DNA from: an uncultured Lachnospiraceae bacterium | GTDB taxonomy: Bacteria; Bacillota; Clostridia; Lachnospirales; Lachnospiraceae | Length of the DNA: 64,000 nucleotides | Assembly (NCBI GenBank): GCA_910577045.1 | Contig: CAJTLB010000008.1 | Span: 90,018 to 154,017 of the forward strand | Direction: 5' to 3' | Part shown: positions 8,794 through 17,808 of the stretch, piece by piece | Numbering within the stretch: the stretch's first letter is position 1 | Layout of the letters: the number at the start of each line of letters is the position of its first letter | Notes under the pieces: generated by a model | The model's input: the letters and a program-made list of their open reading frames with translations, nothing else | Databases searched by the model: none | What the model was told of the DNA's origin: nothing | Position numbers and translations under genes: made by a program

Positions 8794-10242
8794 TTAATTT
8801 TCCTTATTATCTTTAACAAATTTTTTATTCCACCAAACTTCTGTTTCCATTAATATATTTTCCAAATTTCTCCCAAATACTTCCATATTAAAATATTTTT
8901 CATATGTTTTTCTTGCGTTTATACCTATTTCTTTTAATTTATCCTTATTAACAATAATCCACTCTATTTTTTCTCTTAAAGCGTCTGCATCTTCCGCCGA
9001 CACTATAAATCCATTTTTTTCATTACATATATAATCTGCTATTCCCGTTCCATATGTAGTAATACACACCTTTCCATACATCATTCCCTCAGTTATGGCA
9101 ATTGGCAAAGAATCAATACGAGATGAACAAACAACCACATCAATATACGGAAAAAGATCATATATTTGACTACGTGTTAATTCACCCCATACCTTTATCA
9201 AAGGATTACTTTCTAATTTTTCTACCACTTTTTTTACAAATGTATCTTCTTTAATAGCGCCTATAACCCAAAATTCTACATTATCAATCTTACCTATCTT
9301 CTCTATCGCCTCAAAAAACACATCATGCCCTTTTATTTCACTTACTGTTCCAATAATTGCAAATACTAATTTATTTTTTTTTAATGCTACTGTTAAATGA
9401 TTCATATCAGGGATTCCATAATTTAATATGCCATCAACCCTTCTTTGAAAAAATTCATTAAATATATTTTGTGGTATTTTACTTACAGCATATATTTTTA
9501 TTCCTTTCAAACTATCTATACTAGAATATTCCTTAAATTTCTCAAATATAATTGTATAGACATCAGCAGATTCATGTATCCACCACACAACTGGCTTCCT
9601 TAGACTAAGCACACTTGCACATAATATCATGCTTAATACATTTACTATAACCAAATCAAATTGTTCAATCCAATTCAATTCTTTTTCAAACAGATAAGGT
9701 AAAACTGGGCATATTGCAACTGTAATACCACTCTGTACAATTTCATCAATAAATTTTTTATCTCCACCAGGGGACATTAAAACAACCTGCATCTTTCTAT
9801 CTTCTAATGCACTTGCCGCATAAACAGCTGCTAAAGAACCCCCATTATAGTTTAAGAATGTAGAAATAATAAGTACTTTCCGAGTGACTGTCATTCCTTT
9901 TTTATCTATAGAATATATTTTTATCTGTCCACTTTTTCTCTCCGCTAAAAATTTATCGCCAAATATAATTTTTTCTTTTTCTATCCCCATTCCTAAAAGC
10001 TGCTTCACAATTTCACTTGTATATATACTCATAATTATAATAAAATCATAATTTATTTTTAAAATAGTATCTGGTGATAAAATAGGTATATTATATATTC
10101 TTTCTTTCCATAAATTTTCATTATTATCTGCAAAAGCTATAATTTCAAAATCATTTTGTTGTAATATGTCTTTTTCTCTTTTTCTAAAATAATTTCCTAC
10201 TCCAAAAACAATAACTTTTATTTTATCATTATAATTTACCAT
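8794..10242 (-). CDS. GT4-type glycosyltransferase with N-terminal Rossmann-like domain
   Basis: About 482 residues. Here the small module is at the N-terminus: KVIVFGVGNYFRKRE, then IIAFADNNENLW and the IPILSP strand. From about residue 130 a GT-B enzyme follows: VLIISTFLNYNGGSLA, VVWWIHES, a second half with VFAIIGTVSEIKGHD, and SRIDSLPIAITEGM, where the Glu region of GT4 enzymes lies. The frame opens at 10278, but the ATG at 10242 places the module at the N-terminus and is preceded by GGGATGG. It overlaps the end of the RgpF-type gene by 14 bases. Composition is very AT-rich. Donor and acceptor unknown. Confidence 0.82.
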   Translation of the reverse strand: MVNYNDKIKVIVFGVGNYFRKREKDILQQNDFEIIAFADNNENLWKERIYNIPILSPDTILKINYDFIIIMSIYTSEIVKQLLGMGIEKEKIIFGDKFLAERKSGQIKIYSIDKKGMTVTRKVLIISTFLNYNGGSLAAVYAASALEDRKMQVVLMSPGGDKKFIDEIVQSGITVAICPVLPYLFEKELNWIEQFDLVIVNVLSMILCASVLSLRKPVVWWIHESADVYTIIFEKFKEYSSIDSLKGIKIYAVSKIPQNIFNEFFQRRVDGILNYGIPDMNHLTVALKKNKLVFAIIGTVSEIKGHDVFFEAIEKIGKIDNVEFWVIGAIKEDTFVKKVVEKLESNPLIKVWGELTRSQIYDLFPYIDVVVCSSRIDSLPIAITEGMMYGKVCITTYGTGIADYICNEKNGFIVSAEDADALREKIEWIIVNKDKLKEIGINARKTYEKYFNMEVFGRNLENILMETEVWWNKKFVKDNKEN

Positions 10243-11362
10243 CGCAACCATCCCATAAATAAAAAATATTAGAAGCACACCCTAATTTTTTAATTATCTC
10301 TATGCTATTCTTTTTATTTAACCCTACTATTATCCCAGCAGACAATATATCTACATCAGAAAAATGAAACACTTTTTCTCCAAATATAGTTCCTGTCTTA
10401 TGCTCATCTGATACAATAAAACCCCCAAAATATTTTATTTTTCTTTTAAAATAACTAAATATGTCTTGCCCATATAAACCTGCTCCATAGATAAATATTT
10501 TGTTATAAGACATAATAAATTTTATAACCTCATCACTTGTCCTATCAACCATTTCATAATAATTTTCTTTTGTTTCCTTTCTAATTTCACATTCAGTAAA
10601 AATAATATTAAATTTTCTTTTCAAATATTCTTTAATATATTTAATATCATACATATATTTTTTATCAATAATTCCTATAGCATTAATAAGATTATCATTA
10701 TATTTCTCCCAATTAATTTCATATGCCCTTTTTTTCAATAAAGGACAATTATATTTTTCAATAAGAATATCTGGAGCAGCATATGGATCTAATTTATTTT
10801 TATCAACATAATAACTATATCTATATTTTTTTTCACATAAATATTTAAATAAACCTCTTTCAAATTGCATACATACTTCATGTTTGGAAAAAGCCTTTTC
10901 ATCTATTTCTTCAATAAAATATTGTCTTACTATCCTAAATGTATTCTTTTTAAACACTAAAAAGTTTGATTGAATAAATTGAAACAAATTATTATCAAAA
11001 AAATTAATTCCCCAAAAATCAATTTTCTTTTTTTCCATTTCTATAAAAATATCTTCAAAAGAAATAAAAGGTCCAAAACATGTATCATTTGTTAATATTA
11101 TTTCATCATACGTTTCTATCTGATCTATATGAATATTTTCAAAAAGATATTTATATGCAGCAGCATCATATCCTTGATTATCACGAATAAATATTTGTGA
11201 TGTATATTTATTTAATTTCTGTTCTTCGCCTTTCTGTAGATATCCATTAACTATCAAAACCATATCACTTGAAATCTTATACAAGGAGCTAATATAATAT
11301 TCTAAGTAATCATAAATTATTCCATCTAGATCATAAATTGCAACAACACTTAACCTTTTCAT
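10229..11362 (-). CDS. RgpF-like (rhamnan synthesis F family) protein with C-terminal Rossmann-like domain
   Basis: About 377 residues. SVVAIYDLDGIIYDYLEYY, IRDNQGYDAAAYKYLF, IILTNDTCFGPF and FWGINF are the pattern of the rhamnan synthesis protein F family, which includes enzymes extending rhamnose polysaccharides. From about residue 282 IFIYGAGLYGQDIF starts the recurring module. The ATG at 11362 is chosen over the frame opening at 11461 because AAAGGA precedes it and the family core starts there; the upstream alternative would overlap the preceding gene. It is highly AT-rich and rich in Ile, Lys, Asn and Tyr. A rhamnose or other deoxyhexose role is possible but not shown. Confidence 0.75.
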   Translation of the reverse strand: MKRLSVVAIYDLDGIIYDYLEYYISSLYKISSDMVLIVNGYLQKGEEQKLNKYTSQIFIRDNQGYDAAAYKYLFENIHIDQIETYDEIILTNDTCFGPFISFEDIFIEMEKKKIDFWGINFFDNNLFQFIQSNFLVFKKNTFRIVRQYFIEEIDEKAFSKHEVCMQFERGLFKYLCEKKYRYSYYVDKNKLDPYAAPDILIEKYNCPLLKKRAYEINWEKYNDNLINAIGIIDKKYMYDIKYIKEYLKRKFNIIFTECEIRKETKENYYEMVDRTSDEVIKFIMSYNKIFIYGAGLYGQDIFSYFKRKIKYFGGFIVSDEHKTGTIFGEKVFHFSDVDILSAGIIVGLNKKNSIEIIKKLGCASNIFYLWDGCDGKL

Positions 11363-11393
11363 ACCAAATCCTTTTATCATATAAAAATATAAT

Positions 11394-12590
11394 TTATTTT
11401 CTAAAGTATTCAAAAATAGATAATGGTTTTTCCCAAATAATAATCTCTTGCTTAATTCCATTTAATACTAATTCTTGTTGTATTTGTTGTGCCAAATCAC
11501 CTTTTTCAACTGCTATAATAATAAAATCATACCTTATTCCTAATAATTCATTAGATGTATATACTTTATACTCACTCTTTATATTTTTAGCATTTTTATC
11601 TGCCACTCCAACTATTTCATATATATTATCTAATTGAATTTGATGTATAAAATCTTTTCCAACATTTCCATAACCATATATAATTACTTTTGAATGTACT
11701 GGTATTTTATTGCTACGAAATAAATATACAGGAAGTTTAAAATTATCATCCTCAAACATAAAATTGTATGCCTGTAAAATTCTCATAGAAGTATGTTCAC
11801 ATAATGCTTTATATAATTTATTCTTATAACCTGTATCTTCTATAATTTTTTTCAATGATAAATATGCATAATTAACTTGCATTAACCCATTAGGTTTTTT
11901 TGTATAGCTAAATGCCTCTGGGTGCTCTCTATGATGATATAAACATTCATGTGTTACATAAATACTATTTGAATTGATAACAGCTCCAACAACACAAACA
12001 TTATCATCCATAAAACCATGAACATGTTCATCCATAGAATTCAATACCTTATTTATTATTTCCCTTTTAAAAAGTTTATTCCAAACTGCACCATTTAGAT
12101 GAGGTTTTTCAGAAAATGAGCTTGAGAAAATATAATCTAATATATATGAATCTTCACCAGATAAATTATATATACCATCTGCAACAGTATCTTCTAATTT
12201 TTTATTGCCCTGTCCCCACTGATATTCACGATATCCAGATGATGTAACAATATCTACATTTTTTTGTTTTACATACTTATAAAGTACTTCATACATACTT
12301 GGATCAATCCAATCATCCCCATCTACAAAACCAACATATCTTCCAGAAGACATCTGCACACCAACTTTACGGACTACTGTTAATCCCCTATTAGCTTGAT
12401 GTATAACTTTAATTTTTATATATTTTTTAGCATATTCATCACAAATTCTTCCACTATTATCAGTTGAACCATCATCTACAAGTATTATCTCTATACTTGT
12501 ATATGTTTGATTAATAATACTATCAATGCAATCTCTTAAATAAAGCTCAACATTATATACTGGTACAATAATACTAATAAGTTCATCCAT
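11394..12590 (-). CDS. GT2 glycosyltransferase with C-terminal Rossmann-like domain
   Basis: A 398-residue GT2 enzyme with SIIVPVYNVELYL, LVDDGSTDNSG and FVDGDDWIDPSMYE as the metal site. The middle contains LFKREIINKVL and MDDNVCVVG, in line with GT2 enzymes of capsule and teichoic acid loci. From about residue 301 KVIIYGYGNVGKDF begins the shared terminal module, truncated slightly compared with the others. It is 37 bases after the NeuB-type gene and 31 bases before the RgpF-like start, in the AT-rich part of the operon. Substrate unknown. Confidence 0.87.
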   Translation of the reverse strand: MDELISIIVPVYNVELYLRDCIDSIINQTYTSIEIILVDDGSTDNSGRICDEYAKKYIKIKVIHQANRGLTVVRKVGVQMSSGRYVGFVDGDDWIDPSMYEVLYKYVKQKNVDIVTSSGYREYQWGQGNKKLEDTVADGIYNLSGEDSYILDYIFSSSFSEKPHLNGAVWNKLFKREIINKVLNSMDEHVHGFMDDNVCVVGAVINSNSIYVTHECLYHHREHPEAFSYTKKPNGLMQVNYAYLSLKKIIEDTGYKNKLYKALCEHTSMRILQAYNFMFEDDNFKLPVYLFRSNKIPVHSKVIIYGYGNVGKDFIHQIQLDNIYEIVGVADKNAKNIKSEYKVYTSNELLGIRYDFIIIAVEKGDLAQQIQQELVLNGIKQEIIIWEKPLSIFEYFRK

Positions 12591-12627
12591 ATGAATTGCC
12601 TTTCACTTAAATAAATATTTTTATTTA

Positions 12628-13665
12628 CTAAATCATATCCCAATCCAGTATTGTATCTTCCTCTACATCATACCTTAGGCACCTGCCTATAACCTTATCT
12701 ATATCCTTTGGGTTAATCCCTATCCCTGGCCTTTTACAAATAATATCTTCTTCTTTAATCATTTCTCCAACAGACATTTTCCTTTTTATTACCAAAGAAC
12801 GCCTTGCCTCTTTACGGGAGATTTTTTCACAATTTAAAACTGTCTTTTCTCCGTTTCCACTAATTGTAGCAATTAAATTAAAGTTACAAATAGCCTTCTT
12901 AAAATCTTCTGGATTTCCTGCATGATAATGATCATTGCCTTGTAGTGTTTTATCTAAAGTAAAATGTTTTTCAATTACCTCTGCCCCATACATATATGCT
13001 GTGGTAAGTATTATCATAGAATCATCTGGCATAGTATGATCACTATAACCTATTGTTAAATCAGGAAACCATTTTTTCAAACTTTTAATAATACTTAAAT
13101 TTGCATCTTCATTCCTCGTAGGATAGGAAAGGACACAATGTAATAGACATATTTCTTTCCTATTTTCTTCTCTTATGGTTCTTACTGCTTCTTCTATTTC
13201 AGAAAGGTATGATGCCCCTACCGAAAGATAGATAGGTTTGTCTTTTTTTGCTATATAACGTATAAAAGGTAAATTACTAATATCTGAAGATGAAATTTTA
13301 TATACATCTACTAAATTCTCTAAATAATCTACCGATTCATAATCAAAAGGTGTAGAAATAAAATCTATACCTTTTTGTTTGCAATATTGGCACAATAGTT
13401 CATATTCTTCTTTCCCAAACGCATCAAATTTCTTAAATAATTCATATTGTGATGTCGTTGGCTCTTTACTAGTATCCCAATACGCTGGAGAATTTTTTGA
13501 AGCCAATGTTTCTGCTTTGTAACATTGGAATTTTACGCCATTAATTCCTACTCTTTTTGCTTCATCAATATATTTCTTTGCAGCTTCCAATGGCGTAATA
13601 TTTTCTACTCTTGCTGTATCATAAAAATTTACTCCTAATTCTGCTATTACATATGGCAACCTCAT
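12628..13665 (-). CDS. neuB: NeuB-family nonulosonic acid synthase
   Basis: A 345-residue enzyme of the NeuB/PseI/LegI family, which condenses phosphoenolpyruvate with a six-carbon amino sugar to give a nine-carbon acid (sialic, pseudaminic or legionaminic type). Visible are the barrel start (VIAELGVNF), GVKFQCYK, FISTPFD, KISSSDI, LLHCVLSYPT, YSDHT and IEKHFTLDK, then a C-terminal SAF domain (SLVIKRKMSVGEMI, RPGIGI). The insert between AELGVNF and the helix after it is longer than usual. It lies eight bases after the CMP-synthetase/PseG-like gene, which supports a pathway. Which sugar it makes is not decided by the sequence. Confidence 0.85.
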   Translation of the reverse strand: MRLPYVIAELGVNFYDTARVENITPLEAAKKYIDEAKRVGINGVKFQCYKAETLASKNSPAYWDTSKEPTTSQYELFKKFDAFGKEEYELLCQYCKQKGIDFISTPFDYESVDYLENLVDVYKISSSDISNLPFIRYIAKKDKPIYLSVGASYLSEIEEAVRTIREENRKEICLLHCVLSYPTRNEDANLSIIKSLKKWFPDLTIGYSDHTMPDDSMIILTTAYMYGAEVIEKHFTLDKTLQGNDHYHAGNPEDFKKAICNFNLIATISGNGEKTVLNCEKISRKEARRSLVIKRKMSVGEMIKEEDIICKRPGIGINPKDIDKVIGRCLRYDVEEDTILDWDMI

Positions 13666-13672
13666 TTTATTA

Positions 13673-15307
13673 TTACTCCGTTCCTATAATAATTTTTTTC
13701 ACATTTTTTAATCCATTTTTCAGTCGTATTTTTAAAAGACATTTTCTCATCTCTTTACGTATCATAGGACATTTTATCAGCCACTGAATGGTATTCTTTA
13801 ATGTTTCTTCTTCTACATTCTTTCCCAATCCAAGATTCAAATATCCATTTTCTAACCCTCCAAAAGTATGTTCTGTTTCTCTTGTGTTTTGTGCCAATAA
13901 AATAGTAGGAACTCCCATACAAGCCAATTCATACATGGTTCTTCCACAAGAAGAAATTGCTATATCTGCTTCCTTCATATATTTTGACATTTGTCTTACA
14001 TTTCTCAATATTTTAACGTTCTTATAGCCATTATTTCTTATTTCCTGTTCAATTTCATCTTGTTTTTCATAACCGAGACCTAATATTATTGTACATTGTA
14101 TTTTATTTTCTACTAAAACAGCCTTCAGTGCTTTCAATGTTTTCTGTGTTAAATCATTTGGATCTGTCCCTCCAAATAATACTAAAATATTTTCTACTTC
14201 TTTTGAGAAGTTTTTAGCTGTTTCTATATGAAACTCATCCCGGATTATAAAAAAATCACTTCCCCAATAATATTGCTTACCTTCTATCCTTTTATCATAT
14301 ATATCATTAATAACAGCATCTGCATATTGTGAACCAGGCCCCAAATCCTCAAAATTTATAATCCGTATTCCTGTTTCTTTTAATTGTTTCATAAATGTGA
14401 CATTCGTATCAAGAACATCATTAATAATAATATCTACATTCTTTTCCTTTATAATTCTTAGTACATCATTTTCATTTTTAGCAACCGTAATTGGATAATT
14501 GCTATTTATAATTATTTTTATTGCTAAATCCGATTGTTCTTGTACAATAAAATTTATTTCGTGTTCAGACATAGAAAATGCTAATTGTAAACAACGATAT
14601 ATATGCCCTGTCCCAATTTGCCTATACCCTGCAACATGAATAAAAATTTTCTTTCTTTTTAATTCTGTTTCAGCAATACACCAATCCTGGTATGTATCAA
14701 TATCTATTGCTTCCTTTTCTGGCACCTCATAAATAGAAATATTTAAACCCAATCTACTATTTTTTGTAATAAACTCTCGTTTTGTTATTACAAAAGCACC
14801 TGTTTCTACAAAATTCTCTGGTAAATACTGACGATTTAACCGTTCTTTATAATTAGGAATATATCTTCCATCTTTTTTCTTCCATGATAAATGTGGCATA
14901 TTCACAGCACTAATTACTGTATCATAATCACCATTTATAAAATATGAGATTGCATCATTTAAAGTAGGCCATGCCAATAAAGGAGAAGTCGGCTGCATGG
15001 TAATGACTACATTATATATATCATTTGTTATCTTTTCCATTTGTGCAACTGCATTTTCTATTACAGGGTCTAATGTTATATTATCCCCTGATAATTCCTT
15101 AGGTCTATTCAATGGTTGTGCACCATACTTCTCAGATAGTTCCAATATTTCCTCACTATCTGATGTTACTACAACTTTTGCCCCTTTTATGTGAAGAGCA
15201 TTTTCTATAGCATAAGCAATTAGAGGCTTCCCATTCATAAACCGAATATTCTTTTTTGGAATTCCCTTTGACCCCCCTCTTGCTGGAATTACAACTAATA
15301 TATTCAT
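13673..15307 (-). CDS. CMP-nonulosonate cytidylyltransferase fused to PseG-like UDP-sugar hydrolase
   Basis: 544 residues with two enzyme domains. Residues 1-225 are a cytidylyltransferase of the NeuA/PseF/LegF group (VIPARGGSKGIPKKN, VVTSDSEEI, MQPTSPLL), which activates the acid with CTP. From about residue 228 a PseG-like GT-B hydrolase follows: GTGHIYRCLQLA holds the catalytic His region, then LFGGTDPNDLTQK and SSCGRTMYELACMGVP. In the pseudaminic pathway PseG releases the six-carbon sugar from UDP just before the PseI/NeuB step, and PseF acts just after it, so the fusion flanks the NeuB reaction. The early steps (PseB, PseC, PseH) are not in this window. A legionaminic or related product is also possible. 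Confidence 0.83.
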   Translation of the reverse strand: MNILVVIPARGGSKGIPKKNIRFMNGKPLIAYAIENALHIKGAKVVVTSDSEEILELSEKYGAQPLNRPKELSGDNITLDPVIENAVAQMEKITNDIYNVVITMQPTSPLLAWPTLNDAISYFINGDYDTVISAVNMPHLSWKKKDGRYIPNYKERLNRQYLPENFVETGAFVITKREFITKNSRLGLNISIYEVPEKEAIDIDTYQDWCIAETELKRKKIFIHVAGYRQIGTGHIYRCLQLAFSMSEHEINFIVQEQSDLAIKIIINSNYPITVAKNENDVLRIIKEKNVDIIINDVLDTNVTFMKQLKETGIRIINFEDLGPGSQYADAVINDIYDKRIEGKQYYWGSDFFIIRDEFHIETAKNFSKEVENILVLFGGTDPNDLTQKTLKALKAVLVENKIQCTIILGLGYEKQDEIEQEIRNNGYKNVKILRNVRQMSKYMKEADIAISSCGRTMYELACMGVPTILLAQNTRETEHTFGGLENGYLNLGLGKNVEEETLKNTIQWLIKCPMIRKEMRKCLLKIRLKNGLKNVKKIIIGTE

Positions 15308-15325
15308 ATTAAATCCTCTTTTTCG

Positions 15326-16459
15326 TTAGTCAAATAAACTGTCAAAATCTACTCTTTCAAATACTTCTAGCTTTCCTCCACGTGTAGCATTATATATTTT
15401 AATTTTATGAGTATTCGCATACTCTTTTGCTGCTTGATATCCTGCTATATGTAAATCAACATCTGCTATATACGAATAACCATGATTTTTAATCATATCT
15501 TCCACAAACGTTTTTTCTATTTCTTCTATTTCTTTTGGATGATTATTTTTTTCACTTATATTAATTTTACCATTTTTATATCGTTCTACTGAAAATGACA
15601 AGTCTACTCCTAAAAGATAAATTTCCTGAAATCCCATATATATTGCTAATTGTAACATTAAATAGGTTACTGTTCCTGATGAATATACTTCCTTACTACA
15701 ATCATCACTAAACAAAGGTAATCCTGTTTCTGAATTAATTTGATTTTTGATAATAACATAAAATAAATTATCTATATCACTACTATTCCTATACTGGAAT
15801 CCATCACGTACTATACTTGTAAAAGCTGCTTTACAATTAGATATCAATATCTTTATGTTTTCTTTTTTTGACATCATATTTTTACAAAAAACATAATCAT
15901 ATGCACAATAAAAGGTAGGTCTCCAAAATGTACTTTCATAAAGTGCATAAATACTATTACTAGCAAATGTAACTTCATTATTCAGCTTTTCTAAATCCAA
16001 GATTTTAAGACTAGGACCATTTCCAATAATAAAACATCGTTTTCCATAATACTCATTATGAAATATCTGTAACTTTTGTGTATACTGTTTTGCGTCAAAG
16101 CATAAAGTATAGATATCATATATAATATCTTGTATATTTGTAAAACAAAAAATTTTCTCATCCAAAACTTTTTTCTTTTTTAATTCTGCTACTATTGCTT
16201 TTTCATAAAGATAAGAAGAAACTATAAAAAAATCGTTTTCCATAATCATTTTTTCATATGAATATATTTTTTTATTATTTATTTCAAATGGAACTGTATT
16301 TTTATCTATAAATCCAACCCATTGGATATTATTTATTGTTAAAAATTCTCCTATTATTTTTCCATTTCTTCCTGCACCAGCAATATATACATTTCCTTTA
16401 TTAGCTAATGAATTTAATAAATTAATAAAATCTTGAATGTTGCTGCCTTCTATTTTCAT
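15326..16459 (-). CDS. DUF115/MptE-like (Maf-type) protein with N-terminal Rossmann-like domain
   Basis: A 377-residue protein. Residues 15-95 are the recurring module (VYIAGAGRNGKIIGEFL, then VGFIDKNT). From about residue 138 CFIIGNGPSLKILDLEKL, WRPTFYCAYD and a later IYLLGVDLSFS match the DUF115 / 6-hydroxymethylpterin pyrophosphokinase MptE-like family. Motility accessory factors (Maf) of this family transfer pseudaminic or legionaminic acid to flagellin in several bacteria. Position directly after the NeuB and CMP-synthetase genes suggests it is a nonulosonic acid transferase for flagellin or for the growing glycan; that role is inference. A second relative lies at 21004-22245. Confidence 0.78.
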   Translation of the reverse strand: MKIEGSNIQDFINLLNSLANKGNVYIAGAGRNGKIIGEFLTINNIQWVGFIDKNTVPFEINNKKIYSYEKMIMENDFFIVSSYLYEKAIVAELKKKKVLDEKIFCFTNIQDIIYDIYTLCFDAKQYTQKLQIFHNEYYGKRCFIIGNGPSLKILDLEKLNNEVTFASNSIYALYESTFWRPTFYCAYDYVFCKNMMSKKENIKILISNCKAAFTSIVRDGFQYRNSSDIDNLFYVIIKNQINSETGLPLFSDDCSKEVYSSGTVTYLMLQLAIYMGFQEIYLLGVDLSFSVERYKNGKINISEKNNHPKEIEEIEKTFVEDMIKNHGYSYIADVDLHIAGYQAAKEYANTHKIKIYNATRGGKLEVFERVDFDSLFD

Positions 16460-16472
16460 AGCAATATTCCTT

Positions 16473-17312
16473 TCAAACTTTTATTAACATAATACTTATA
16501 CCATCCCCTATTGGACTTATTTTTACTTTTCCATTATGCTCTTTTACAAATCTATCCACAGCCTTTTTAGGTCCCTTAAAATTCTCAGCAAAATAGTCAT
16601 GAATAAGAATAATCCCATTTTTTGTCAATCTTGTACTAAAATACTTTAAACCATTATATGTAGGTTCATATAAATCTAAATCGAGATTCACAAAGCAAAA
16701 ATTATCTGTTATATCTTGTGCTGTTTCTGGAAAATACCCTTTATGTACTATACATCTTTGTGGATAAAACATTTTCTCCATTACTGTTTCAACAGATGTA
16801 TGACTATAATCCCCTTCCTTTGCTTTAGACAAATCTCCTTCTTTTTCTATATCTTTTGCTGAAAATCCATTAAATGTATCAAATAAATGCAATCTTTTAT
16901 TAGGAAAATAATAATTTATCCATTTTGCAAAATCTCCCTCAAACACTCCTGCCTCTGCACATTCTCCATCCTCTTTAAATTCTTCTAACAATCCAGCAAA
17001 ATTCTTTAAAAAAATTCTTCTACTCTCTAAAGGCATTTCAATATAAGATGTAAGTATTTTTTCTTCACCAATTCCCATTCTCAAACATTGTATTTTAATT
17101 GAATCCATACCTGGTGCTGATGTAATAATTATATAATCATATTCCAACCCATCTATACATTTCACTGGATCATAAATAGGAATACCATATAAATAATCTC
17201 CCCATTTACTTTTATCATTATCAACAAAAGCAATTATTTCATACTTAACAGAAATCTCTTTATATAAACGGGCTCCTCCACCACCAGCTCCAAATAATAC
17301 TGCTTTCAACAT
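16473..17312 (-). CDS. TylF-family methyltransferase with N-terminal Rossmann-like domain
   Basis: 279 residues. The N-terminal 90 residues are the shared module (AVLFGAGGGGARLYKEI, IIAFVDNDKSKWG, YGIPIYDP). From about residue 115 a SAM-dependent methyltransferase of the TylF/macrocin O-methyltransferase family follows: AEAGVFEGDFAKWI is the SAM-binding start, LHLFDTFNGF and VNLDLDLYEPTY, with Asp residues that bind metal in the family, then ILIHDYF. It probably methylates a hydroxyl of a sugar. The start overlaps the end of the KdsC-like gene by seven bases, so translation is coupled. Confidence 0.85.
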   Translation of the reverse strand: MLKAVLFGAGGGGARLYKEISVKYEIIAFVDNDKSKWGDYLYGIPIYDPVKCIDGLEYDYIIITSAPGMDSIKIQCLRMGIGEEKILTSYIEMPLESRRIFLKNFAGLLEEFKEDGECAEAGVFEGDFAKWINYYFPNKRLHLFDTFNGFSAKDIEKEGDLSKAKEGDYSHTSVETVMEKMFYPQRCIVHKGYFPETAQDITDNFCFVNLDLDLYEPTYNGLKYFSTRLTKNGIILIHDYFAENFKGPKKAVDRFVKEHNGKVKISPIGDGISIMLIKV

Positions 17313-17800
17313 CTTTTTTCCTCCAAACTTTCCTTCTTTTTAAGCCATTCCACAAATTCTCTTACGGCCCCATTTCCCCCAGTTTGTTTTGTAACATAAT
17401 CTGCAATCTGTCTTATCTCTTCTACAGCATCACTTGGACATCCTTTAATTCCAACTATTTTCATACATGGCAAATCATTTAAATCATCTCCAATATAGGC
17501 TGTTTCATCTAGATCAATTTTTTCATAAAAAAGAATTTTCTTTAAATCTTCTACTTTATTTTTACTTTCTTGTACAAGATGGGAAATTCCAAGCTCCTTA
17601 CACCTTTGTGATACAATTTCAGATTTTCTTCCAGTAATAACAATAGGAATAATACCCATGCTTGGTAATATATCATGTACAGCATATCCATCTTTTACAT
17701 GAAACCTTTTTGCTACCTCTCCATCATTACCTATATATAATCCTCCATCAGTCAAAGTTCCATCTATATCCATAACAAATGCTTTTATCATTTTATTCAT
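17306..17800 (-). CDS. KdsC-like HAD phosphatase
   Basis: A 164-residue small HAD phosphatase. FVMDIDGTLTDGGLYI is motif I with both Asp residues, VITGRKSEI is motif II, and YIGDDLNDLPCM is motif IV. The length and absence of a cap domain match KdsC, which removes phosphate from KDO-8-phosphate, and the phosphatase domains attached to some NeuA enzymes, which act on Neu5Ac-9-phosphate. It likely dephosphorylates an ulosonic acid phosphate made in this locus. It lies eight bases after the HMGL-like aldolase gene and overlaps the methyltransferase gene. Confidence 0.85.
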   Translation of the reverse strand: MNKMIKAFVMDIDGTLTDGGLYIGNDGEVAKRFHVKDGYAVHDILPSMGIIPIVITGRKSEIVSQRCKELGISHLVQESKNKVEDLKKILFYEKIDLDETAYIGDDLNDLPCMKIVGIKGCPSDAVEEIRQIADYVTKQTGGNGAVREFVEWLKKKESLEEKRC

Positions 17801-17808
17801 ACAAATAA